Shown piece by piece: positions 17,743 to 27,011 of a stretch of DNA of 64,000 nt (the stretch's first letter is position 1; every line of letters begins with the position of its first letter). A program made the position numbers and the translations under genes. The DNA lies in NCBI RefSeq assembly GCF_007641235.1, contig NZ_CP038157.1, forward strand, positions 806,001 through 870,000, read 5' to 3'. The stretch is from Corynebacterium sanguinis (GTDB lineage: Bacteria; Actinomycetota; Actinomycetes; Mycobacteriales; Mycobacteriaceae). A model generated the notes under the pieces. It saw only the letters and a list, made by a program, of their open reading frames with translations. It was not told where the DNA came from and searched no databases.

Positions 17743-20700
17743 CTAGAAGTAGGTCTTGCCCACCAGGGAAATTTCGCGCAGCGCGATCTCTTCCGGGGCG
17801 GATGGGGCGCCCGAGTTCGGGAACAGCATGACCACCCCGCGCAGCCGCTGGTCAGCGTCGATCTCGATGGTGTTTCGGCCCTGTTGGAAGCGCCCCGTGG
17901 TGAGCTTGATGCGCTCGCTATCGGGAGAATCAGGTGCGTCGGCGGGAATTCCATAGACCTCGTAATCAGAGCCCGCGGTGGGGCCCGCGACAATGACCTG
18001 GGTGAGCACGAAGGTCAAGCCAGGCTGCGCCGTGGCGACGAGCCCGGAGCCGCGAGATCCTGTCCACACCGTCGAGGTGTCGCCGTCGAAGGCCAGCTCC
18101 GCCTCGGCGGCGGGGCTGGTGCCCGTGAGCTCGGTGTTGAGGTCACGGATGACTACGTCGAGGCCGCCGAGCTCGCTCGTTGCCGAGGGCGCTGACGTCG
18201 TCTGCTGGGCAATCGGGGTGGTGGCGCCGTCGCCGCCGATGGTGCGCACGACGTACGCCGTCAGCGCGGCGATGAGCACGATCGCGGTGATTACCGAAAA
18301 CAAGATCACAAGCAGCGTAATCGGGCGGTAGTCACGGCGGCCGAAGCCGCCGCTGAGGGCAGCTGGCTCTACCTGGGGCTCGGGCGCGGGTTCCACGACG
18401 GGCTCCGCACCCGGCTCCTCTTGTGCGGTATCAGTGTCAGCCACGTCCTCATCACCCGGAGAGTGGCTCAGCTTCGCCAGCGTCTGGGCCATGGCGCGGA
18501 AGTCGTCCGGGGCGGTGGCGGGGGCGTCGGCAAGCGAGCGGGCGGTGGCGGTGACTTCCTCTAAGCCGGAGGAGTTGACGTTGCTGGACAAAAGCGTCAG
18601 CGCGGAGGCAAACGAGTCCGCGTCTTCCTCCGGCGAGGCGTCGGGGAGAACGGCGGGGAACGCCAGGCGCACCACGCCGTCGGAGGAGACGCGCAGGCGG
18701 TTGCGGTTGTCCAAACCGAGCGGCACACCAGCCTCGTGGGCGGCGCCGAGCGCGCTCGAGAGCGGGGCGAGGGCGTGGGCGACGGCCTCGGTGTGCAGGG
18801 TCTGGCCGGCCTCAACGACAGCCTTGACGCTGGAGCCGGTGATCCAGTCCGCCACGACGAGCGCGCCCGAGCGGTAGGACAGGATCTGGATGTTGTCCGC
18901 CACCGCGGGGTGTTTGAGCTTGGCCAGCTTGCGGGTGCGGCGCACCACGCCCGCGGCGTTGATGGCGGCCTCGCGCGGGGTCGGTGGAGCCATCGGGGCG
19001 GTGCCGGAGGTGTCGACGAAGGTCAGCGCCACCATCCGCCCCGTTGCCAGCTCGCGGGCCTGCCAGAAGCGCGCGGACTGGGTCGAGCCGTGGTCGCGCA
19101 GCAGGCGGAAGCGCCCGTCGGACACGGCAGCGCCCGGCACGAGCCGCGGGCCGCGCACCACACCGGCGGACATCGGCGGCGGGACTGGGGAGGCGTTGAA
19201 GGAGTCGGTGGCGAGGAACTGGGCGGAGACGTCGCGTGGGTCGACCTCGCCGACCTCGAGTGCTTTGTCCTCGTCGGGGCGGATGAAGCGGCCCAGGCCC
19301 GGCACGCGGGTCAGGGCGCGGCCGAGGTTTTGCACCTCGGGCAGCCCCGAACGCGACAGGACCAGGCCGGTGATGACGAGGAAGAGCACGCCCTGGAGCG
19401 CGATTTCGATGAGGTAGCCGATCGACTCCAGCCCGGTGCTGCCGAACACCGAGCCCAGAAGCACGGGCACATTGATGCCGAGGACCTCCTTGAACAGCAG
19501 CTTGAGGCCGAGCACGACCGCGATGCCGACGATCGCCGAGCCCAGCGCCCAGGAGGAGGTGCGGATCACCGAGGCCATCTCGAGCGTGCCCAGCTTGCGC
19601 CGCAGCAGAAACGCGCCGATCACCGCACCGGCGATGAAGCCGAAGCCGTTGGCCGCCGCGAGCAGGATCACCACCGAGGAGGTGCTCACCGCGATCATCG
19701 GCGCGACGAGCGAGAGCACGACCTTCGTCGCGGTGATGCCGGCGATGATAAACGTCGGCGTCCACGCCTCCTCGCGCGCGTAGAATACGCGCAGGTGCAG
19801 CATGACCAGCGCGTACGGGATGAGCGTGAAGGCGGAGAAGCTGATCGCCAGGCCGAGGATGCGGGCGTGTTCGACGTTGAAGTCGCGGTAGGCGAACAGG
19901 CCGTGGCCGATGTCGGGCCCCAGCGCGGTCATGAACACGATGATGGGGATCAGCGCGATGAAGGTGAGCTTGGTGGCCAGGGTCAGATCCCGCACCACGG
20001 CGCGGTCGTCGCCGTCGGCGGCGTTGCGCGACAGCCTGGGCATGATCGCGGTCAGCAGGGTCACCCCGATCACGCCGTAGGGCACCTGCAGCAGCATCCA
20101 GTGCTGCTGGTAGATAAACGGCGCGGCACTGTCGGCGGCAGACGCGATGCGGGTGGTGACTACGTAGCCGAGCTGACTGACGGCGACGTACGCGATGATC
20201 GCCGCGGCCATCCCGCCGAAGGACTTGAGCCGTTCGTCGATGCCCCACAGCGGCCGCAGGTCAATGCCGAGCCTGCGTATCGCGGGCAGCATGATCGCGC
20301 ATTGCACGACCACGCCGAGGGTCGTGCCCACGCCCAGCAGCATCACGTGCGGATTGCTTACCGACGCCGGCGTGGCCGGGTCCAACGCCCCAGGCACAGC
20401 CATGTAGAGTGCCAGCACCACGATGGAGACAATGTTGTTGGCCACCGGGGCCCACGCGCCGGGGCGGAAGTGCTCCTTGGTGTTCAAGATGGCCATGAAC
20501 AGCGCGAACATGCCGTAGAAGAAGATCTGCGGCAGAAGCAGGTAGGCGAACGAGGTGGACTGGACGACGTTGACTTTGCCGTCGTCCTCAAGCATGGTGC
20601 GCGTCAGCCACGGCGCGGCCGCGACCGCCGCGATGGTGACAACGGTGAGCAGGGTCAGCGCGAGGGTAAACAGCTGGCGGATGAACCGCGCTCCCCTATC

Positions 20701-21162
20701 GGGGTCTTCTTTTTCCGCGCGCACCAGCACCGGGACGACGAGCGCGGTGAGCACCGAACCCAGAACGATCTCGGTAATCAAGTTGGGCAGGGTGTTCGCG
20801 GTGTTGAACGCCGAGGCCACCGGCGCACCGAGCGCTGCGCCGATGAGCACGGTGCGGATAAAGCCCGTGATGCGTGACAACAGGGTGGCAATCGCCATCG
20901 ACCCGGTGGAGCGCACCACGTCGTTTGAAGAGGACTGCGCCTGCTCCCCGTCGGCGGTTGATTCCGCGACCTTGGGCGCGCGCGGGACGTCAAGCGCTTC
21001 GCCGGAGGGGCTGATGGTGAGCGCCGAGCGGTCTCGGTCCAGGGTGTCTGTGCTCTGCGCGGGCGAGGCCGACCGAGGCGCTGGCACGGGCGCTGGTGGC
21101 GCCGGGGTGACAATGCGCCGGCGCAGTCCAGACTGGTGCTGGGTCGGGTCCTGCTGAGTCAC
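17743..21162 (-). CDS. murJ: MurJ-type lipid II flippase with C-terminal pseudokinase-like and extracellular domains
   Basis: A very long (1139 aa) MviN/MurJ protein of the mycobacterial type. Residues 1-80 are a cytoplasmic Pro/Ala-rich tail. About 85-590 is the 14-helix MOP-family flippase core (for example STGSMAIATLLSRITGFIRT). About 645-900 resembles a kinase fold (DGRFRLLRDHGSTQSARFWQ) but lacks an HRD catalytic loop. One helix (about 950-980) leads to an external beta-rich domain (TSTVWTG). In mycobacteria PknB phosphorylates this pseudokinase and FhaA binds it, adjusting peptidoglycan synthesis. The GTG at 21162 has AGGAG 10 nt upstream; a TTG seven codons earlier lacks one. Confidence 0.93.
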   Translation of the reverse strand: MTQQDPTQHQSGLRRRIVTPAPPAPVPAPRSASPAQSTDTLDRDRSALTISPSGEALDVPRAPKVAESTADGEQAQSSSNDVVRSTGSMAIATLLSRITGFIRTVLIGAALGAPVASAFNTANTLPNLITEIVLGSVLTALVVPVLVRAEKEDPDRGARFIRQLFTLALTLLTVVTIAAVAAAPWLTRTMLEDDGKVNVVQSTSFAYLLLPQIFFYGMFALFMAILNTKEHFRPGAWAPVANNIVSIVVLALYMAVPGALDPATPASVSNPHVMLLGVGTTLGVVVQCAIMLPAIRRLGIDLRPLWGIDERLKSFGGMAAAIIAYVAVSQLGYVVTTRIASAADSAAPFIYQQHWMLLQVPYGVIGVTLLTAIMPRLSRNAADGDDRAVVRDLTLATKLTFIALIPIIVFMTALGPDIGHGLFAYRDFNVEHARILGLAISFSAFTLIPYALVMLHLRVFYAREEAWTPTFIIAGITATKVVLSLVAPMIAVSTSSVVILLAAANGFGFIAGAVIGAFLLRRKLGTLEMASVIRTSSWALGSAIVGIAVVLGLKLLFKEVLGINVPVLLGSVFGSTGLESIGYLIEIALQGVLFLVITGLVLSRSGLPEVQNLGRALTRVPGLGRFIRPDEDKALEVGEVDPRDVSAQFLATDSFNASPVPPPMSAGVVRGPRLVPGAAVSDGRFRLLRDHGSTQSARFWQARELATGRMVALTFVDTSGTAPMAPPTPREAAINAAGVVRRTRKLAKLKHPAVADNIQILSYRSGALVVADWITGSSVKAVVEAGQTLHTEAVAHALAPLSSALGAAHEAGVPLGLDNRNRLRVSSDGVVRLAFPAVLPDASPEEDADSFASALTLLSSNVNSSGLEEVTATARSLADAPATAPDDFRAMAQTLAKLSHSPGDEDVADTDTAQEEPGAEPVVEPAPEPQVEPAALSGGFGRRDYRPITLLVILFSVITAIVLIAALTAYVVRTIGGDGATTPIAQQTTSAPSATSELGGLDVVIRDLNTELTGTSPAAEAELAFDGDTSTVWTGSRGSGLVATAQPGLTFVLTQVIVAGPTAGSDYEVYGIPADAPDSPDSERIKLTTGRFQQGRNTIEIDADQRLRGVVMLFPNSGAPSAPEEIALREISLVGKTYF

Positions 21163-21192
21163 TGGGGGTGTTCTCCTGTTCAAGGTGGTGCG

Positions 21193-23667
21193 TTAGGGCC
21201 TGGGGTTGTGAAGTTCGTGCGGCGGTGGGTGCCTGCGTCGCCTGCCGACGGTGATCAGGAGCATCAGAGCGAGCGCGCCGGCGAGCGCGGTGAGGATGAC
21301 CCCGCCGCGCAGAGCGACGCCGGAGGTACGCACCGTGATGTCGACGGGCTCGGAGATCTGCCCACCCTGGGGTGAGGCGAGGAAGAGGCGCAGGTCCGTG
21401 CCGCCGCTTTGTTCCGGCAGGTCCGCCGTCATGGATACGGTCAGCGAGCCGTAGGCGGGGATGCGCAAGGTCGAGGGCACGTTGAGCCGCGCGCCGTCGG
21501 GGCCGTGGTAGCGGATGGTGGTGTCTACCGGCAGCGGCAGGCCGTTGCGCGCGACGATTACCAGCGGCGACGAGGGCGAGGTGCGGGTGTAGACATTGCC
21601 CGGGGGGATCAGGGCGATCGCGGAGCGCAGCGCGTTGAGTGTGTCGCGGCTGCCCGCAAGGCGGCGGCGGGTGGCTTCCTCGGCGACCGGGTAGAACGTG
21701 TAGGAGCGGCGCCCGCTCATAGTCAGGGCGATGAGCAGGTCGCGCCGCAGCGGAAGCGTGAACCCGTAGCGCGACAGCGCAATCGCTGGGTCGGCGACGA
21801 GCAGGCTGGACAGTTCGTTGATGAAGCGGCCCTGCTGGCTGGCGGTGAGGATCTCGGTGTCGCTAAACACGGTCGGGTCGGCGAAAGGTGTGCCGACCGA
21901 GTCAGCCGCGGGGACCTCGTCAGGGGTGGTGAGGTAGTCCTCGAACGTGAGCGGGCGCGCCACCTTGGTGTCCAGGACATCCTTGACGGCGCCCATGATA
22001 TCGGCCGCGGCGGCGTCGTCCCAGGTGGCCGGGGGGTTGACAAGCACGGGTTGGCCCTCCGGCTGCTCCTGGGGCGTCCACGCGGCCTGGGCGGCGAGGT
22101 GCACCGCGCTCGCGGCGTTGACGGAGCGCGCCTTGGCGGAGTCCTGTGTGTAGTCGAAGCGCAGGTTCGGGGCGGAATACCCGGTGGTCTCGGGGTGCTC
22201 GCCCACGGTGGCGAGCACGGTGGCCAGCGAGTCCTGGAAGGTCACGGCCATGACCCCGGGGGCGGTCCAGGCGAAGCGGTCCGGGGCGTTTACGGTGTTG
22301 TCGCTGACGAGCACGCGCACGGGTCGCGCCGGCTCGGGCGCGCCTGCGGCGGCGATGGAGGGAACGTCGCCGCGGTCTAGCGAGGGCAGCGCGTCCGCAC
22401 CCACCGGCCCAGAGACCTGGACAGCATCGGCGCTTTGGGCTCGCTCCCAGGACCCCTGCATGCCCTCGGTGGCGATGGTGGAGCGCGAGTGGTCGGCCCA
22501 GCCGAGCGCGGCGGGCGCACCGGGCACGAGGTACCCAGCGGGCGGGATAACGGCGTTGCTCACCCCCGCGGTGCCTAATAGGTCGGCGAGGGTGGCGGGC
22601 CCGCGCTCGATGGCCTCGCGCATCAGCCAGACGTCGCCGGTGCGCGCCACGGCGTTGAGGTCGGTATTAGCCCACGGCAACGCGATGATGCACTGCGTCG
22701 CGGCGATCTCTGTGATGTGCTGCAGCCAGGCCCGCGCGTCGTCAGCGCCGCGCCCCGGCTCCCCCAGCGCGTCCTTGGTGGAGCCTCCCCACGAATCGCG
22801 CAGGCGCTGCGGCGGCTCGACGAGGTCCGGGCGATCGCTGGCGACGGTGTAACCCTCGGCCATGCGGGCGACGGTGTGGACCACGGCGGGGTCGACGGCA
22901 AGGCAGGTGGCACCGGCGACGGACGGGTTGGCGGTGGCGTTGGTGTAGACGTCGAGAAGCGAGCTCAAGCGCCCGTCCGGCGCGAGCTGGTCGGCAAGCT
23001 GCTCGCTGGCGAGGATCAATGGCGGTTCGCCGGGCGCGGCGCCGGTCTCGCCGGGGACGATGTCGACGGGCGCGGACAGCGGAAACAGCGCGCTTAGGCC
23101 CGCGGGTTGGACGCCGTCCGGGGTGCCACGGATGGACAGGTGGAAGCGTTCGGTGTCGAGCAGCTCGCCGCTGGCGGCGCTGAGCACGAACATCAGCGGG
23201 TAGGTGGACACGCCCGGCAGGGGCAGCACGGACTCGCTAAAAGTCAGCTTCAGCTTGGTGCTTTCCCCTGGTCGCAGCTGCGTATCGACGCCCACCTCCG
23301 GGCCAGCGACCTCGTAGTCGAGCGGGCTGGCCACGGTGGCGATCCGCTGGTCCAGAACGGAGCCGGTTGCCGGGCCGCGCCGGGGGGTGACGGTGAGGCC
23401 GTCGAGACGCTCGCTGGAGGTGTTGGTCACGAGCAGGGTCACGGCGAGAGGCTCGTGGGTGTTGAGCGTGGTGGGGGCGTCGAGAAGCGAAATTTGCGCT
23501 TTTTCGCCCTCCCCGGGCCGGACGGCAGGGTTGACCCACGCTTCGGAGACGGCGGGGTTGGTCGGGTGCAGCGGGATGGGCATCGTGGGCTGCTGCGCGG
23601 TGCCAAGCGGTGGGTTGGCGCAGGCGACGACGCTGGCCGCGAGCGCCATGGCGTTCAGGCGCCTCAT
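21193..23667 (-). CDS. DUF6049-type secreted/membrane-anchored protein
   Basis: An 824-aa protein with an N-terminal signal sequence (MALAASVVACANPPLG; the Cys suggests a possible lipoprotein), a large extracellular part, one transmembrane helix near 780-803 (GVILTALAGALALMLLITVG) and a short basic cytoplasmic tail. It corresponds to the Rv3909-type protein found between MurJ and the Nudix gene in Mycobacteriales. Its function is unknown; conserved synteny with murJ suggests an envelope role. It overlaps the Nudix gene by 4 bp and ends 30 bp before murJ. Confidence 0.85.
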   Translation of the reverse strand: MRRLNAMALAASVVACANPPLGTAQQPTMPIPLHPTNPAVSEAWVNPAVRPGEGEKAQISLLDAPTTLNTHEPLAVTLLVTNTSSERLDGLTVTPRRGPATGSVLDQRIATVASPLDYEVAGPEVGVDTQLRPGESTKLKLTFSESVLPLPGVSTYPLMFVLSAASGELLDTERFHLSIRGTPDGVQPAGLSALFPLSAPVDIVPGETGAAPGEPPLILASEQLADQLAPDGRLSSLLDVYTNATANPSVAGATCLAVDPAVVHTVARMAEGYTVASDRPDLVEPPQRLRDSWGGSTKDALGEPGRGADDARAWLQHITEIAATQCIIALPWANTDLNAVARTGDVWLMREAIERGPATLADLLGTAGVSNAVIPPAGYLVPGAPAALGWADHSRSTIATEGMQGSWERAQSADAVQVSGPVGADALPSLDRGDVPSIAAAGAPEPARPVRVLVSDNTVNAPDRFAWTAPGVMAVTFQDSLATVLATVGEHPETTGYSAPNLRFDYTQDSAKARSVNAASAVHLAAQAAWTPQEQPEGQPVLVNPPATWDDAAAADIMGAVKDVLDTKVARPLTFEDYLTTPDEVPAADSVGTPFADPTVFSDTEILTASQQGRFINELSSLLVADPAIALSRYGFTLPLRRDLLIALTMSGRRSYTFYPVAEEATRRRLAGSRDTLNALRSAIALIPPGNVYTRTSPSSPLVIVARNGLPLPVDTTIRYHGPDGARLNVPSTLRIPAYGSLTVSMTADLPEQSGGTDLRLFLASPQGGQISEPVDITVRTSGVALRGGVILTALAGALALMLLITVGRRRRHPPPHELHNPRP

Positions 23668-24503
23668 CGCGGGGTTGCCCTTCCGGCGTCGGCTTCCTTT
23701 CTGGCCAGGTCCGGCATTCGGTCGTAGGCGATTCGGGCCAGCTTGCGCTCGTCGGCGTAGGCGAGGTGCTCGATCAGCTCGCTCATGGGCACCCAGGTGA
23801 CCTCGGTGACCTCGGGGTCCTCGTCGTTGAGGATGCCGTCGACGAAACGCAGGAGGTTGTGGTGCACTGTCTTGTGGATGCGCACGCCCTCCGAGACGAA
23901 CCAGTAGTCAATCACGCCGAGTTCCTCGAAGGCCTCGCCCTTGATGCCGGTTTCCTCCCACACCTCGCGCTCGGCGGTGGCCCACTGGTGCTCGCCATTT
24001 TCGACGTGGCCCTTCGGCATGGACCACAGCAGCCTGCCGCGGCGGTCGAGCCGGCCGATCAGCGCGACGTAGATGCGCGAGAGGTCAACCTCGCCGCCGG
24101 GGCGCACGGCCTCGGCCATGCCGGAGACCACGAGGCCGCCTGCCGACGTCTCGTCGCGCGTCTCAATCGTTGAGTCAGAGCGCTGCGGGTAGCGCTGGTT
24201 CTGCCTATACCGGGTGGTGTTGGGGCGCTGGTTGCGCCGCCTGCTGGACTGGCCCTTCTGGGATTTTTGAGACTTCTGGGGCTGCTGCTTCTGGGACTTG
24301 CCCCGCCTGCGCCGGTTCGAGCGGGTGGGCTGGGACTTGTCGCCGCCCTCAGCAGACGTATTCTCCGACTTGCCCGTTGCGCTTGAGGCAGGGCGGGAGC
24401 CACGCCGGCGCCGTTTGCGCGGGCGTGAGCCGTGGTCACCGCCACCGCCGGAGCCGGCCTCCTTCGGGCCTTGGCCCGGCGTGGCGCGGGAGTTGTCAGT
24501 CAT
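23664..24503 (-). CDS. Nudix hydrolase with a basic low-complexity N-terminus
   Basis: A 279-aa protein. The C-terminal domain has a complete Nudix box, spanning from GHVENGE to REVWEETGI (G-x5-E-x7-REUxEExGU). The first 125 residues are Arg/Lys/Gln/Ser-rich (RKRRRRGSRP, SQKSQKGQSSRRRNQ) and probably disordered and nucleic-acid-binding. The mycobacterial counterpart is MutT4 (Rv3908). The substrate here is unknown. The ATG at 24503 was chosen because a TACGAT -10 box lies 7 nt upstream; the longer frame runs through the divergent promoter. Confidence 0.9.
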   Translation of the reverse strand: MTDNSRATPGQGPKEAGSGGGGDHGSRPRKRRRRGSRPASSATGKSENTSAEGGDKSQPTRSNRRRRGKSQKQQPQKSQKSQKGQSSRRRNQRPNTTRYRQNQRYPQRSDSTIETRDETSAGGLVVSGMAEAVRPGGEVDLSRIYVALIGRLDRRGRLLWSMPKGHVENGEHQWATAEREVWEETGIKGEAFEELGVIDYWFVSEGVRIHKTVHHNLLRFVDGILNDEDPEVTEVTWVPMSELIEHLAYADERKLARIAYDRMPDLARKEADAGRATPR

Positions 24504-24510
24504 CCGCTTT

Positions 24511-24516
24511 ATCGTA
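24511..24516 (-). promoter_or_regulatory. -10 box of the leaderless Nudix-operon promoter
   Basis: TACGAT on the minus strand, 7 nt before the ATG at 24503. It drives Nudix-DUF6049-murJ. Confidence 0.5.
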
Positions 24517-24565
24517 TCCGCCTGCACGGGGTTTTCGGTATTTATAGGTGCGTGTGCGTGCCGGG

Positions 24566-24571
24566 TATCGT
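24566..24571 (+). promoter_or_regulatory. -10 box of the leaderless pcnA promoter
   Basis: TATCGT 7 nt before the GTG at 24579, back to back with the Nudix -10 box about 50 bp away. Confidence 0.48.
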
Positions 24572-24578
24572 TGGGCGG

Positions 24579-26072
24579 GTGACAACTGATGTGAACCGCC
24601 CACCGCTTTTCGGACTGCCCTCTCCCGACGACCCGCACGCCGCCGCGGCGCTGCTGGCTCGGGCGCAGGCGGCGGTCGGTGAGCTATCTGGGTTCCTTGA
24701 GCCGTTGGCGGCGCTGTTCGCGCAGCGCGACGAGTCGCTCTACCTCGTCGGTGGGCCGGTGCGCGATGCCATGCTCGGGCGGTTGGGCAACGACCTCGAC
24801 TTCACCACCTCGGCCCGCCCGGAGGTGATCGCGGAGATCCTCGGCATCTGGGGCGAGAAGACCTGGGACACCGGCATCGAGTTCGGCACGGTCTCGAGCA
24901 TCAAGCGCGGCCAGCAGGTCGAGATCACCACGTTTCGTTCGGACCTGTACGACGGCGTGACGCGCAACCCCGAGGTCACCTTCGGCGACACGCTCGAGGG
25001 CGACCTGGTGCGACGCGATTTCGCCTGCAACGCGATGGCCATCGAGCTTTCGCTTGTCGACGGCTCCCTCTCCCCCACGTTCCACGACCCCGTGGGCGGC
25101 CTCGACGACATTTTGCACCGAGTCCTGGACACGCCCCAGGCCCCGGAGGTCTCCTTCCGCGACGATCCCCTGCGCATGCTGCGCGCCGCCCGGTTCGTCT
25201 CCCAGCTCGGGTTCTCCGTTGCTGATCGCGTCTTCGACGCGATGCGCGAGATGGCGGGAGAGATTAACCGCATCACCGTCGAGCGCGTGCAGGCCGAGCT
25301 GGACAAGCTGATGCTCGGCGCGCTGCCCTGGGAGGGCATCGACCTGCTCGTCGAGACCGGCATTGCCCAGCATATCCTGCCGGAGGTGCCGGCGCTGCAG
25401 CTGGAGACGGACGAGCACATGCAGCACAAGGACGTCTACCGCCACTCGCTGACCGTGCTGCGCCAGGCGACCGAGCTGGAGGATTCCGGTCCAGACTTGG
25501 AGCTGCGCTGGGCGGCGCTGATGCACGACATCGGCAAGCCCGCCACCCGCGCCGTCAAGGAGGGCGGAGGGGTGTCGTTTCATCACCACGAGGTCGTCGG
25601 GGCGAAGATGACGCGCAAGCGGATGCGCGCTTTAAAGTACCCCAAGCACGTCATCGAGGACGTCGGCCAGCTCGTCTACCTGCACATGCGGTTCCACGGC
25701 TTCGGCGAGGGGCAGTGGACGGATTCCGCAGTGCGCCGCTACGTCACCGACGCCGGCGAGCTGTTGCCCAAGCTGCACAAGCTGGTGCGCGCGGATTCGA
25801 CCACGCGCAACGCGAAGAAGGCCAAGCGCCTGCAGCGCACCTACGATCACTTGGAGGAGCGCATCGAGGAGATCGCCGCGAAGGAGGATTTGGCGCGCGT
25901 GCGCCCCGACCTCGACGGCAACGAGATCATGTCCATCCTCGGCCTGCCGCCGGGCCCGGACGTGGGCAAGGCGTGGAATTTTATGAAGGAGCTGCGCTTA
26001 GAGCGCGGCACACTGGAACACGACGAGGCCGTCGCCGAGCTGAAGGCCTGGTGGGAGCGCGAAAATGCCTGA
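24579..26072 (+). CDS. pcnA: CCA tRNA nucleotidyltransferase
   Basis: A 497-aa enzyme that adds or repairs the 3' CCA of tRNAs. The class II nucleotidyltransferase motif is LVGGPVRDAMLGR with metal-binding NDLDF. An RRDF-type motif (VRRDFACNAMAI) and a RNA-binding helical region follow. The C-terminal HD domain has LMHDIGKPATR. The GTG at 24579 (VTTDVNRPPLFG) was preferred over a longer open frame whose product is unlike the family. It overlaps yqgE by 8 bp. Confidence 0.94.
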   Translation: MTTDVNRPPLFGLPSPDDPHAAAALLARAQAAVGELSGFLEPLAALFAQRDESLYLVGGPVRDAMLGRLGNDLDFTTSARPEVIAEILGIWGEKTWDTGIEFGTVSSIKRGQQVEITTFRSDLYDGVTRNPEVTFGDTLEGDLVRRDFACNAMAIELSLVDGSLSPTFHDPVGGLDDILHRVLDTPQAPEVSFRDDPLRMLRAARFVSQLGFSVADRVFDAMREMAGEINRITVERVQAELDKLMLGALPWEGIDLLVETGIAQHILPEVPALQLETDEHMQHKDVYRHSLTVLRQATELEDSGPDLELRWAALMHDIGKPATRAVKEGGGVSFHHHEVVGAKMTRKRMRALKYPKHVIEDVGQLVYLHMRFHGFGEGQWTDSAVRRYVTDAGELLPKLHKLVRADSTTRNAKKAKRLQRTYDHLEERIEEIAAKEDLARVRPDLDGNEIMSILGLPPGPDVGKAWNFMKELRLERGTLEHDEAVAELKAWWERENA

Positions 26073-26673
26073 ATTCTTCTACGCTGACCGCCTATTTAAC
26101 GGGTTGGAGCGCGGCGAGCCCGCTCCCGGCATGCTGCTTCTCGCCGCGCCCGGGATGCTCTCGCCGGAGTTCGCCCGCAGGGTCGTGCTCATCGTCGACC
26201 ACGGTCTCGACTCCACCCTCGGGGTGATCCTGAATTCCCGCAGCGAGATCGCGGTGCACAACGCGATGCCGGAGTGGGTTGACCTCGTCGCCGCACCGCA
26301 GGCGATGTATCGCGGCGGCCCCGTCGGTGCGACGTCCGTCGTCGGTATCGGCGTCACCAGCAGCGGTGTGCTTATCGACGACCAGCCGGTGCTCACGCGC
26401 CTGGCCAACCGCCTCGCCCAGGTGGACCTGCGCGCCGAACCGCAAGAGGTGGCGCCGGCGGTCGACTCCATGCGGCTTTTCCTGGGCTACGCGGAGTGGG
26501 CTCCGGGCCAGCTCGACGAGGAGATTGAGCGAGGCGACTGGTTCATCGCGCCCGCGCTCCCCTCGGACGTCGTTGCTCCCGCGGCGGCGGATTTGTGGGG
26601 CGACGTGATGCGTCGTCAAGCAATGCCTCTGCCGCTGTACGCGACCTTCCCTGCGAACCTCGACGACAACTAA
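26065..26673 (+). CDS. YqgE/AlgH family protein (DUF179)
   Basis: A 202-aa protein of the UPF0301 family. Key segments are GMLLLAAPGMLSPEFARRVVLIVDH near the start, GVILNSRSE and YRGGPVG. The biochemical role is unknown in the whole family. It overlaps pcnA by 8 bp and is probably co-translated with it. A degenerate parS site begins 6 bp after its stop codon. Confidence 0.92.
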   Translation: MPEFFYADRLFNGLERGEPAPGMLLLAAPGMLSPEFARRVVLIVDHGLDSTLGVILNSRSEIAVHNAMPEWVDLVAAPQAMYRGGPVGATSVVGIGVTSSGVLIDDQPVLTRLANRLAQVDLRAEPQEVAPAVDSMRLFLGYAEWAPGQLDEEIERGDWFIAPALPSDVVAPAAADLWGDVMRRQAMPLPLYATFPANLDDN

Positions 26674-26678
26674 GGCGA

Positions 26679-26694
26679 TGTTCCACGTGAAACT
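26679..26694. promoter_or_regulatory. parS: Degenerate parS site (2 mismatches)
   Basis: TGTTCCACGTGAAACT against the 16-bp consensus TGTTTCACGTGAAACA. It touches the stop codon of the small gene on the minus strand. Confidence 0.65.
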
Positions 26695-26998
26695 AGGGCC
26701 GGAGTATCTGTAGCGCCTCTTGCCACAGCCCCTCGAACTCGGGCTGGGAGATGCGCGTCGAGCGCAAGCCGTCGTAGGCGTTGTAGGTGTCGGGGTGGCC
26801 GACGGTGTCCATGGGGGTGTTCGCCTGGCCGATGACGCGGCCGTCGACGTACACGCCCGTGATCGCCTCCGCCGGGTCGAACTCGATCATGCGCAGCATC
26901 GTGCACTGCGTCGCGGAGATTTCCTCCAGCTCCGCGACAGTGAGCAGCTCGCCGCCGAGCTCCGGGACGGTGTACGCGAGGCGGACGTAGTGTTTCAC
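26693..26998 (-). CDS. Small protein of unknown function between two parS sites
   Basis: A 101-aa, acidic, soluble protein (VKHYVRLAYTVPELGGELLT at the start; contains EFDPAEAITGVYVDGRVIGQ). I do not recognise a domain. It starts with GTG at 26998, and that GTG is part of the core of a parS site (26991-27006). Its stop overlaps another parS-like site. Codon usage looks normal for the genome, so I regard it as a real gene. Co-orientation with the SBF transporter, 13 bp upstream, suggests a shared transcript. Confidence 0.7.
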   Translation of the reverse strand: MKHYVRLAYTVPELGGELLTVAELEEISATQCTMLRMIEFDPAEAITGVYVDGRVIGQANTPMDTVGHPDTYNAYDGLRSTRISQPEFEGLWQEALQILRP

Positions 26999-27006
26999 GT
27001 GAAACC
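26991..27006. promoter_or_regulatory. parS: parS site (1 mismatch)
   Basis: TGTTTCACGTGAAACC, differing from the consensus only at the last base. It overlaps the start codon of the 101-aa gene. Confidence 0.85.
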
Positions 27007-27011
27007 TTCTC

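Noticed and set aside
18736-20877. 713-codon open frame antisense to murJ
   Set aside because: It has His/Arg/Gly-rich composition typical of the complement of a high-GC gene, and the opposite strand is a clear MurJ.
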